5,730 bases of DNA, taken from positions 1 to 5,730 of the forward strand of contig DKEU01000238.1 in NCBI GenBank assembly GCA_002452635.1. Reading direction: 5' to 3'. This document shows, in pieces, positions 1 through 4,865 of the stretch (positions within the stretch are counted from its first letter, which is position 1; every line of letters begins with the position of its first letter). The notes under the pieces are model-generated. The model saw only the letters and a program-made list of their open reading frames with translations, did no database searches and had not been told where the DNA came from. The position numbers and the translations under genes were made by a program. This stretch comes from Desulfovibrionaceae bacterium UBA6814. Lineage in GTDB: Bacteria > Desulfobacterota > Desulfovibrionia > Desulfovibrionales > Desulfovibrionaceae.

Positions 1-15
1 TGCGGAGGAACGTCC

Positions 16-411
16 ATGGACGATTTTCTGAAAGAAGCACTGGAGATTGCCAAGGCCCAAGCCAGTGTGCGGACCATGACCGAGGAGGAGATCCTGGCCA
101 TGGTGCACAAGCTCGCCGTGAACCTGGCCCGCATCGCCGGGGAAAGCACCCTGGCCGATGCGGGCGAAGACGCCCCGGCCACCGATCCCAAAAAGGCCAT
201 CCGGGAGAAATCCATCCTCTGCCTGGAGTGCGGCAAGAGCTTCAAGGTGCTGACCAAACGGCACCTGGCCTCGCACGGCCTCACCCCGGCCGAGTACAAG
301 GAGAAGTGGGGCTACCCCAAGAAGACCACCCTGGTCTGCAAGGGCCTGGCCCGCGACCGCCGCAAGAAGATGGGCGAGATGAAGCTCTGGGAGCGCCGCA
401 AGAAGGCCTAG
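16..411 (+). CDS. MucR/Ros-family zinc-finger transcriptional regulator
   Basis: This 131-aa protein is a DNA-binding regulator of the Ros/MucR family, cytoplasmic and acting on nucleoid DNA. Residues 1-45 form an amphipathic helical segment, where MucR proteins oligomerise. A variable Ala/Asp linker follows (about 46-58). The zinc-finger core at 66-100 reads CLECGKSF...KRHLASHGLTPAEYKEKWG, with presumed zinc ligands C69, C72, H83 and H87. The spacing is C-x2-C-x10-H-x3-H, one residue longer between C72 and H83 than the x9 I recall for Agrobacterium Ros. The tail (112-131) is very basic (RDRRKK, WERRKK) and could add DNA contacts. The start is supported by GGAGGAA at 4-10, five bases before the ATG. 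A strong terminator follows directly, so it is the last or only gene of its transcript. Its targets cannot be told from the sequence. Alphaproteobacterial MucR proteins are global regulators or silencers; the same role here is inference. Confidence 0.92.
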   Translation: MDDFLKEALEIAKAQASVRTMTEEEILAMVHKLAVNLARIAGESTLADAGEDAPATDPKKAIREKSILCLECGKSFKVLTKRHLASHGLTPAEYKEKWGYPKKTTLVCKGLARDRRKKMGEMKLWERRKKA

Positions 412-434
412 CCCGCCCTGCCCTGTGTTTCCGC

Positions 435-465
435 GACCGCCCGGCCCTGCCGGGCGGTCTTTTTT
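435..465 (+). terminator. Intrinsic terminator of the MucR-family gene
   Basis: A perfect 10-bp GC-rich stem (GACCGCCCGG at 435-444 with CCGGGCGGTC at 450-459) encloses a 5-base loop and is followed at once by six T residues (460-465). It begins 23 bases after the stop codon of the MucR-family gene. This is a textbook Rho-independent terminator on the plus strand. Confidence 0.93.
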
Positions 466-546
466 CAGGACTCCTCTGGGATTTTCAGGAAAGGCCTATG
501 CCTTGCACCCCGGCAGCGGATGCGGAGCTAGAAACAGAAGCGTACC

Positions 547-599
547 GTTTCATGCGGGCCGTGTCATGAAACCTGCCTGCGCAGGTTTCCCGCCACGGC
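547..599. repeat. Overlapping, mutually exclusive inverted repeats in spacer
   Basis: Two perfect stems share bases 568-572. GTTTCATG (547-554) pairs with CATGAAAC (565-572), and GAAACCTGC (568-576) pairs with GCAGGTTTC (581-589) around a 4-base loop. An outer pairing of GCCGTG (558-563) with CACGGC (594-599) could enclose the second stem. Stems that compete in this way recall attenuators, but no leader peptide, T-run or downstream gene on the same strand is visible. The adjacent gene on the right is on the minus strand and ends here. The function is unknown; it may be a remnant of an intergenic repeat element. Confidence 0.5.
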
Positions 600-607
600 A
601 TTCACCA

Positions 608-623
608 CAGAGGCAAGCCTCTG
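608..623. repeat. Short tight hairpin (CAGAGG/CCTCTG)
   Basis: CAGAGG (608-613) and CCTCTG (618-623) form a perfect 6-bp stem with a CAAG loop. An alternative pairing, GGCAAG (612-617) with CTTGCC (629-634), overlaps it. Nearby, CCCGC (651-655) pairs with GCGGG (661-665), and TTCCCGG occurs twice in direct repeat (from 686 and from 695). No gene is supported between 412 and 785: the open frames there show no recognisable protein and no ribosome-binding site. Apart from the two terminators, the spacer therefore holds only these small palindromes. Confidence 0.4.
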
Positions 624-726
624 CACTCCTTGCCGGAAGCGGCCCTGCGTCCCGCGCCTTGCGGGGTGGCTCAGCAGCAAAGCCGTTCCCGGTCTTCCCG
701 GAAGTTCCAGAGGAAACTTTATTGGC

Positions 727-762
727 AAAAAAAGCGCGCCCCCGGACAGCCGGGAGCGCGCT
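727..762 (-). terminator. Intrinsic terminator of the 786-2177 gene
   Basis: Read on the minus strand, the arms AGCGCGC (762-756) and GCGCGCT (739-733) pair, continued after one mismatch (740/755) by a 5-bp CCCGG/CCGGG stem around a 4-base loop. A run of seven T residues (plus-strand A727-733) follows. It starts 24 bases beyond the stop codon of the minus-strand gene ending at 786. On the plus strand the hairpin is not followed by T residues, so it acts one way. It probably ends the cytochrome c3 / low-complexity transcript. Confidence 0.88.
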
Positions 763-785
763 GAAAACCGTTGTCCAACGGCCTG

Positions 786-2177
786 CTAGGCCAGGTCCTT
801 GGCCAGGGCGGCAATCTCCTCGCGGATGATGCGGGCCGCGGCAGCAGGGACCATCTTCTCCACCATGGCCTCCATGTCCTGGCGCAAGGACTCCTTGAGC
901 TCCTCCAGGTCCTCCCGGGTCAGCACCTTGCCCTCCAGGGCGTCCAGGCGCGCGGTCAGGGGCCCCAGGCCCTCGGCCTGGGCGGCCAGGGTGGCCAGGT
1001 CCCCCTCCATCCCGTCCAGCCGGGCGTTCAGCCCTTCCAGGCCCTCACCCGCCGGAGCCGCCGGGGCGGCAGGGGCGGCAGGGGCCGGGGCCAGCGCGGC
1101 GGGGGTCTCGTCCAGGGCCGCATCCAGCAACTGGTCCGCGGCCTGGTCCCCGGCCGGGCTTTCCAGGGACGCCAGCAGGTCGTCGTCAGCCGAATCCAGG
1201 CCGGCCAGCAGGTCGTCGGCCTCGGCCGCCGCAGCGTCCGGAGCCGGAGCCGGCGCAGCCGCCAAGGCGTCGTCGTCCAGGCCGTCCAGCAGGTCGTCCA
1301 GCTTGGACAGGTCCAGGTCGTCGTCCCCGGCAGCCTCGGCAGGCTCCTCGGCCGGCGCGGCCGGCACAGGCGCGGCCGCGGGTTCGGCCGGGGCCTCGGC
1401 CAGCAGGGCGTCCAGATCGTCCGCCGCGTCACCGCTCAGGGCCGCATCCAGGTCCGCGTCCTGGCCCAGGTCGGAAAGATCGATGTCGTCGCCGGCTGCG
1501 GCGTCAGTCTCGGCGTCGCCGCCGCCCAGGTCGTCCAGCCCCGCCAGGTCGTCCAGCCCGGCCAGCAGATCGTCGTCCAGGTCGTCGGCCGGGGCCGCCG
1601 CCTTGGCCGCGGGCTTGGCCGCAGGCTTGGCCGCGGGCTTGGCCGCGGGCGCCGGCTCGTCGCCGGCCAGATCGTCCAGGCCGGCCAGCAGATCGTCGTC
1701 CAGGTCGTCGGCCGGGGCCGCGGGCTTGGCCGCAGGCTTGGCAGCGGGCTTGGCAGCGGGCGCCGGCTCGTCGCCGGCCAGGTCGTCCAGGCCGGCCAGC
1801 AGGTCATCGTCCAGGTCGCCGGCCGGGGCCGCGGGCTTGGCCGCAGGCTTGGCCGCAGGGGCGGCTTCGTCGTCGCCCAGGGCGTTCTCCAGCCCGGCCA
1901 GCAGGTCCGCATCCAGGTCGTCCAGGTCCCCGGCCGGAGCCGCAGCCTTGGCAGCGGGCGCAGGGGCAGGCTTGCCGCCGCCCAGGGCCGCGCCCAGGTC
2001 GTCGCCCCCGGCCGCGGGCTTGCCGCCCTCGGCGTCGTCGGAAAAGAGATCCTCCAACTCCTGCTCGAAACTCAGGTCCACGTCCGCGTCGGACCCGGCC
2101 CCGCCGCTTTCGGTCAGCTCACCCTTCTTGATGATGTCGGTGAGTTCGAGGAGTTCGTCGCTGTCGGCCGGAACCAT
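786..2177 (-). CDS. Ala/Asp-rich tandem-repeat protein with helical C-terminus, unknown function
   Basis: This 463-aa acidic, low-complexity protein has no signal peptide or membrane segment, so it is predicted cytoplasmic. The N-terminus (7-22) carries a short helix-like motif, DELLELTDIIKKGELT, followed by an acidic stretch (30-50). Residues 83-213 hold about four tandem repeats of 37-41 aa, each an acidic LDDDLLAGLDDLAG block followed by an AAKPAAKPAA linker. Degenerate LDDLL blocks continue to about 340 among Ala/Pro linkers. Residues 378-463 look like a coiled coil or helical bundle (EGLNARLDGMEGDL, LTARLDALEGKVLT) ending in MVPAAAARIIREEIAAL. GAGGG (2187-2183), five bases before the ATG, supports the start. 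The gene lies 61 bases downstream of cytochrome c3 on the same strand and ends at a strong terminator. I do not recognise a named family. The architecture (N-terminal motif, disordered acidic linker, C-terminal oligomerising helices) resembles bacterial scaffold proteins such as PopZ, but this is inference. Long open frames on the opposite strand here are by-products of the repeats. Confidence 0.85.
   Translation of the reverse strand: MVPADSDELLELTDIIKKGELTESGGAGSDADVDLSFEQELEDLFSDDAEGGKPAAGGDDLGAALGGGKPAPAPAAKAAAPAGDLDDLDADLLAGLENALGDDEAAPAAKPAAKPAAPAGDLDDDLLAGLDDLAGDEPAPAAKPAAKPAAKPAAPADDLDDDLLAGLDDLAGDEPAPAAKPAAKPAAKPAAKAAAPADDLDDDLLAGLDDLAGLDDLGGGDAETDAAAGDDIDLSDLGQDADLDAALSGDAADDLDALLAEAPAEPAAAPVPAAPAEEPAEAAGDDDLDLSKLDDLLDGLDDDALAAAPAPAPDAAAAEADDLLAGLDSADDDLLASLESPAGDQAADQLLDAALDETPAALAPAPAAPAAPAAPAGEGLEGLNARLDGMEGDLATLAAQAEGLGPLTARLDALEGKVLTREDLEELKESLRQDMEAMVEKMVPAAAARIIREEIAALAKDLA
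1539..1931 (-). repeat. In-gene tandem repeats coding LDDDLLAGLDDLAG + AAKPAA linker
   Basis: Four consecutive copies lie within the low-complexity gene, at about 1821-1931, 1710-1820, 1587-1709 and 1539-1586 (the last copy holds only the acidic block). The DNA itself is highly similar between the second and third copies (for example the block ccggccagcagatcgtcgtc and its near twin). Within copies, the linker is built from a smaller 12-base unit that reads Lys-Pro-Ala-Ala on the coding strand, in two to four tandem copies. The differing linker lengths (37 versus 41 aa) show gain or loss of this unit in whole codons. Confidence 0.8.
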
Positions 2178-2202
2178 GGTAGCCCTCGGCGGTTAGGAGG
2201 AA

Positions 2203-2224
2203 GGGGGCCGCCGCAGCGGCCCCC
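2203..2224 (-). terminator. GC-rich hairpin between cytochrome c3 and downstream gene
   Basis: GGGGGCCGC (2203-2211) and GCGGCCCCC (2216-2224) form a perfect 9-bp stem with a 4-base loop, 14 bases after the cytochrome stop codon. On the minus strand it is followed by TTCCTCCTAA, which is pyrimidine-rich but not a proper T-run. It may therefore be a leaky terminator or an RNA 3'-end stabiliser that lets the abundant cytochrome message outnumber that of the next gene. Call as a hairpin: high confidence; as a terminator: modest. Confidence 0.5.
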
Positions 2225-2238
2225 AACATGCTCAAACG

Positions 2239-2634
2239 CTAGGGATGGCAAACGGACTTGGCGCAGCTCTTCAGCTTCTTGCCCGCTTCCTTGTCCAGCT
2301 TGGCCGCCGCATCGGTGTGGCAGGACACGCAGGTGGACAGCTTGGCCTTCTTGTTGTGCATGGACTGGTAGTAGGACTTCACGCTCTTGTCGGCCTTATC
2401 GAGCACATCGTGGCAACCGGCATCAGAGCACTTCTTGATGGCGCCCGCACCGTCCCAGGTGTGGTGGCATTCCTTGCAATCCGACGCCTTGTGCGCGGAG
2501 TGGTTGAACACCACGTTCTTCGAGGTCTTGGCCATCTTCAGGCCGTCGGCCGGAGCCTGGGCCGCCATGGCCGCCACGGCGCAGAAGCACACGATGGCTG
2601 CACACGCCAACATCATGGAAAACACCCGTTTCAT
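2239..2634 (-). CDS. Periplasmic tetrahaem cytochrome c3 (class III)
   Basis: This 131-aa precursor is a type I cytochrome c3, the soluble periplasmic four-haem electron carrier of Desulfovibrio that takes electrons from hydrogenases and passes them to membrane redox complexes. A Sec signal peptide spans 1-24 (KR, hydrophobic core, AMA then AQAPADG), giving a mature protein of about 107 aa, the usual size. Haem sites in order are CKECH (53-57), CSDAGCH (69-75), CVSCH (102-106) and CAKSVCH (124-130), that is CX2CH, CX4CH, CX2CH, CX4CH, the same alternation as in D. vulgaris c3. Likely sixth ligands are H45, H48, H58 and H93, giving bis-His coordination of all four haems. F43 in VVFNHS is the aromatic residue beside haem I in this family. 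Lys residues are abundant, as expected for docking to hydrogenase. AGGAGGTG (2650-2643) with an 8-base spacing fixes the start. The D. vulgaris homologue is usually called cycA; that name is not asserted here. Confidence 0.97.
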   Translation of the reverse strand: MKRVFSMMLACAAIVCFCAVAAMAAQAPADGLKMAKTSKNVVFNHSAHKASDCKECHHTWDGAGAIKKCSDAGCHDVLDKADKSVKSYYQSMHNKKAKLSTCVSCHTDAAAKLDKEAGKKLKSCAKSVCHP

Positions 2635-2642
2635 CTGTCTAG

Positions 2643-2650
2643 CACCTCCT
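2643..2650 (-). promoter_or_regulatory. Full-length Shine-Dalgarno of cytochrome c3
   Basis: The minus strand reads AGGAGGTG, a perfect 8-base complement to the 16S rRNA 3' end, eight bases before the ATG. It is the strongest ribosome-binding site in the window, in keeping with an abundant protein. Confidence 0.85.
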
Positions 2651-2688
2651 GATACGTGAATTGAATGCGTTACGCCTCATCTTCCAAG

Positions 2689-2717
2689 CCCTTAGGGCAG
2701 TCCAACAGGGCTGTCAA
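2689..2717 (-). promoter_or_regulatory. Candidate sigma70-type promoter of cytochrome c3
   Basis: On the minus strand a consensus -35 hexamer TTGACA (2717-2712) is followed, after exactly 17 bases, by TAAGGG (2694-2689), a poor -10. The predicted start near 2682 would leave a leader of about 48 bases before the ATG. The -10 lies inside a short palindrome, GCCCT-T-AGGGC (2688-2698), and AGCCCT (2687-2692) is matched by an inverted AGGGCT (2707-2712); either could be an operator. The -35 is convincing, the -10 is not. A separate promoter fits the lack of a clear terminator between cobJ and the cytochrome. Confidence 0.5.
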
Positions 2718-2794
2718 GGGAAAGACGGCCTGTGGAGCGGCCCCGCGGGCGTCCTCACCTGTTCCTGCACTATCCGGGCCAGGCCAAAAGGCCG

Positions 2795-3556
2795 TCACTC
2801 CCCTCTTCCATACTTCGCCATATAGCCCCGCGGGGTTACCATGCGCCCCGCCTCCAGCCGCGTGGAGCCGTTGCCCACCACCAGGATGGAGAGCATGTCC
2901 ACCTGTTCGGCATCGAAATCCGCCAGCCGCGCCGCGCTCACCGCCTGGCCCGGCCTATACGCGTTGCGCACCAGGCCCACCGGGGTGTCCGGCCCGCGGT
3001 GCCGGGCCACGATCTGCAGGGCCCGGGGCAGTTGCCAGTCCCGCTTGCGCGAGCGCGGATTGTAGACCACCAGCACGAAGTCCGCCCCGGCCGCCGCGTC
3101 CAGCCGCTTTTCTATGACCTCCCACGGGGTCATGAGGTCCGAGAGGCTCACGCAGGCGAAGTCGTGGGTGAGCGGCGCGCCCAGGAGCGCCGCGGCCGCG
3201 GCCAGGGCCGGCACCCCGGGCAGCACCCGGATGTCCAGCTCCGTGAGCAGCCCCCGCTCCGCGGCCAGCTCCAGCACCAGCCCGGCCATGGCGTAGACGC
3301 CCGCGTCGCCCGAGGACACCACCGCCACCCGCCGGCCGGCGCGGGCCGCGTCCAGGGCCGCGCCCGCCCGCTCCATCTCCCCGGTCATGCCGGTGGAGAG
3401 CAGCTCCTTGCCCGCCAGCAGCTCCGGGGGCGCCAGATCCAGGTACCGCTTGTACCCCACGATGAGCTCGGCCCGGCCCAGGGCCTCGCGGCACTGCGGG
3501 GTGAGCAGCGCCGCATCCCCCGGCCCCAGGCTGACCACCTCCAGGATTCCCGCCAT
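2795..3556 (-). CDS. cobJ: Precorrin-3B / cobalt-factor III C17-methyltransferase
   Basis: This 253-aa cytoplasmic SAM-dependent methyltransferase of the tetrapyrrole methylase family methylates C17 and drives ring contraction in B12 synthesis. With cbiG next to it and an anaerobic host, the substrate is probably cobalt-factor III, so cbiH is an equally fair name. Motifs, counted from the chosen start, are the N-terminal SLGPGD (9-14), SSGDAGVYAMA (81-91), VLPGVPALAAAAALLGAPL (111-129) leading into HDFACVSLSDLMTPW (131-145), VVYNPRSRKRDW (163-174), LVVGNGST (225-232) and TPRGY near the end; the SLSDLxTPW and YNPRS signatures are characteristic of CobJ/CbiH. The open frame extends upstream to 3730, but those 58 extra residues fall in the hairpin spacer. 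The ATG at 3556 is chosen because GAGG sits five bases before it and family homology begins there. It is probably cotranscribed with cbiG. No C-terminal iron-sulfur or fused domain is present, as the protein stops at the usual length. Confidence 0.95.
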   Translation of the reverse strand: MAGILEVVSLGPGDAALLTPQCREALGRAELIVGYKRYLDLAPPELLAGKELLSTGMTGEMERAGAALDAARAGRRVAVVSSGDAGVYAMAGLVLELAAERGLLTELDIRVLPGVPALAAAAALLGAPLTHDFACVSLSDLMTPWEVIEKRLDAAAGADFVLVVYNPRSRKRDWQLPRALQIVARHRGPDTPVGLVRNAYRPGQAVSAARLADFDAEQVDMLSILVVGNGSTRLEAGRMVTPRGYMAKYGRGE

Positions 3557-3561
3557 CACCG

Positions 3562-3565
3562 CCTC
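3562..3565 (-). promoter_or_regulatory. Ribosome-binding site that fixes the cobJ start
   Basis: GAGG on the minus strand lies five bases before the ATG at 3556-3554. No comparable site precedes the frame's upstream start near 3730, so this motif favours the shorter 253-aa protein. Confidence 0.6.
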
Positions 3566-3577
3566 ACACCACGTTGC

Positions 3578-3715
3578 GAGCAAAACCCGTCCTGGGTTTT
3601 GCTCTTCTCGGCCGGGCGAAAACGCGGTTTCGCCCGGCCTCGCATGGGCTTCGCCCATGGCGCGCCATCCTGGCGCGCGATGCCGATGTGCGCTCTTGCA
3701 ACGCACATTGGCATC
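3578..3715. repeat. String of five contiguous hairpins between cbiG and cobJ
   Basis: Five inverted repeats follow one another with gaps of 5, 3, 0 and 0 bases. H1: GAGCAAAACCC (3578-3588) with 3594-3604, 11 bp, loop GTCCT. H2: GGCCGGGCGAAA (3610-3621) with 3628-3639, 12 bp, 6-base loop. H3: CATGGGC (3643-3649) with 3653-3659, 7 bp, TTC loop. H4: GCGCGCCA (3660-3667) with 3671-3678, 8 bp, TCC loop. H5: 3679-3692 with 3702-3715, 14 bp with one G/T pair at 3685/3709, loop of 9; it overlaps the cbiG stop codon. About 104 of 138 bases lie in stems. A longer-range pairing of CGTTGC-GAGC (3572-3581) with GCTC-TT-GCAACG (3692-3703) could bracket the set. None is followed by a T-run, so they are not ordinary terminators. 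No protein is supported here. Confidence 0.85.
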
Positions 3716-4781
3716 ACACCTGAACCGCAATGGCCAGGGTCACGTTGCCCACCACCCGCTTCTCCACCAGGAGCGCGTCCGACCCGGAGAGCAGGAGCGC
3801 CGCCGCCTCGCACACGCTGGGCGTGCCCATGCGCTCCGCCACCCGGGCCGAGGGGTTGGGCGTGGCCACCTCGGCCAGGTCCCCGGCCGAAAAAAAGTAC
3901 AAGCCCTTGCCCAGGGCCGCGGCCGCAGCCAACAGCCCCTCCTCGTCCTGCTTCTCCGCCACCGTGCCCAGGCAGAGCACGCTGGCCAGGGCCAGGCCCT
4001 CGTCCGCCAGCACCGCGCGCAGGGCCGCCTCCACCTCCCCGGCCGGAACCCCCCGCCGGCAGCCCACTCCCACGCACAGGCAGGGCGGGTGCAACACCAG
4101 CATCTCGGGCTGGGGCGGCACCGTGCGCCAGCTCACCGCCACCCCGGGCCGGGACGGATTCCAGGCCCCCAGGTCCGGCACCATGGCCAACCGGCCGGCC
4201 CATTCCGGCCCGGCCGAGGCCAGGCCCAGCCAGCCCTCGGGGTCGCACACCTGGATGGAGTCCCCGGCCAGAAGCGCCACGTTCACCGGCTTGATCATGG
4301 CCGAATCGGCCACGGCCAGGCCGCGCTCCCGCGCCAGGTCGTCCGCCGCGGGCACGCCCTCCACGTCCGTGGCCGTGGTCACCACCGCCTGGCCCGAGGT
4401 GACGACCGCCACCTCCCGGGCCAGGGCGTTGGCCCCGCCCAGGTGGCCCGAGACCAGGCTCACCGCGAACCGGCCCCGCTGGTCCACCACCACCACTGCC
4501 GGGTCCCGGTCCTTGCCCCGCAGGTGGGGAGCCACCGCCCGCACCACGATGCCCGCCGCAGCCACGAACACGTGCCGGCCGTACCGGCCCCAGGTGTCGC
4601 CCACCAGGGGGAGCAGGCTCCCGAAGCCCCGGCCCCCGAACTCCCCGGCCAGCTTGTCCGGCAGATACAGGTCCCCGCCCAGCTTCCCGGCCAGCACCCG
4701 GCCCAGCCGCGCGCCCACCACGGTCAGGGCGTAGACCGCCAGGCCCGGGGCTGCCGCCGGTTCCTGCACGGGATCGAACAT
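3714..4781 (-). CDS. cbiG: Cobalt-precorrin 5A hydrolase CbiG
   Basis: This cytoplasmic enzyme of the anaerobic cobalamin pathway opens the delta-lactone of cobalt-precorrin 5A, releasing the two-carbon fragment as acetaldehyde to give cobalt-precorrin 5B. From the ATG at 4781 it is 355 aa, the normal length. The N-terminal domain spans about 1-70. The core carries FVAAAGIVVR (72-81), SLVSGHLGGANALA (108-121) and TTATDVEG (135-142). The C-terminal domain opens with CVGVGCRRGVP (236-246) and ends with NPSARVAERMG (309-319), CEAAALLLSG (324-333) and VEKRVVGNVTLAIA (339-352), all typical of CbiG. The frame can be extended to a TTG at 4814, adding 11 residues, but that codon lies within or next to the AT-rich promoter region and has no ribosome-binding site. 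The ATG has only a weak one (GGTG). cobJ follows on the same strand after the hairpin spacer. CbiG acts shortly after CobJ/CbiH in the pathway, so joint transcription makes sense. Confidence 0.95.
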   Translation of the reverse strand: MFDPVQEPAAAPGLAVYALTVVGARLGRVLAGKLGGDLYLPDKLAGEFGGRGFGSLLPLVGDTWGRYGRHVFVAAAGIVVRAVAPHLRGKDRDPAVVVVDQRGRFAVSLVSGHLGGANALAREVAVVTSGQAVVTTATDVEGVPAADDLARERGLAVADSAMIKPVNVALLAGDSIQVCDPEGWLGLASAGPEWAGRLAMVPDLGAWNPSRPGVAVSWRTVPPQPEMLVLHPPCLCVGVGCRRGVPAGEVEAALRAVLADEGLALASVLCLGTVAEKQDEEGLLAAAAALGKGLYFFSAGDLAEVATPNPSARVAERMGTPSVCEAAALLLSGSDALLVEKRVVGNVTLAIAVQV

Positions 4782-4798
4782 GGCGTCACCAAACCCGC

Positions 4799-4827
4799 TT
4801 GCATCCTGCGGCAAGCTGGTATATAGG
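4799..4827 (+). promoter_or_regulatory. Candidate promoter of the small exported gene; divergent with cbiG
   Basis: On the plus strand TTGCAT (4799-4804) and TATAGG (4822-4827) are 17 bases apart. In a GC-rich region the stretch TATATAGG is conspicuous. On the minus strand TTGAAC (4851-4846) precedes the same TATATA (4825-4820) with a long 20-base gap, so the island may serve both the plus-strand gene at 4866 and cbiG. Hexamer matches are partial. Confidence 0.4.
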
Positions 4828-4865
4828 CTGCGTGTTTAAATGGCTGTTCAACGGAGAAAGTCCTT

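Noticed and set aside
425..829. 134-aa plus-strand open frame in the first spacer
   Set aside because: It starts inside the MucR-gene terminator, crosses several palindromes and the opposing terminator, and has no ribosome-binding site or recognisable protein.
771..2438. Open frames of 555 and 465 aa on the plus strand (771-2438 and 799-2196)
   Set aside because: They lie opposite the Ala/Asp repeat gene and run on because GC-rich codon repeats avoid stops in other frames. The products are Arg/Gly/Gln- or Ser/Ala-rich with no family features, and the first runs on into the strand opposite the cytochrome.
2239..2634. Lipoprotein signal in the cytochrome precursor (MLAC, Cys11)
   Set aside because: The cysteine lies too early in the hydrophobic core, and the following segment ends in a good AMA cleavage site that matches the known c3 mature start.
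2724..2796. Terminator after cobJ formed by GACGGCC (2724-2730) and GGCCGTC (2790-2796)
   Set aside because: The arms are 59 bases apart and followed by only three T residues, which is too weak to call.
3557..3713. Cobalamin riboswitch between cbiG and cobJ
   Set aside because: The location suggested it, but there is no B12-box-like GCCACTG sequence, and five independent hairpins do not match the riboswitch fold. The spacer upstream of cbiG (4782-4865) is too short for one.
3578..3715. CRISPR array or ordinary terminator
   Set aside because: The hairpin sequences differ from each other, there are no equal-length repeats and spacers, and no stem is followed by a T-run on either strand.
3557..3730. 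58-residue N-terminal extension of CobJ
   Set aside because: The frame is open through the hairpin spacer, but the extension has no similarity to the family, overlaps cbiG, and the ATG at 3556 has a ribosome-binding site and starts exactly at the conserved methylase fold.
2732..4826. Plus-strand open frames of 520, 479 and 334 aa opposite cobJ and cbiG
   Set aside because: Pro/Arg/His-rich shadows of clear minus-strand enzymes, without recognisable domains.
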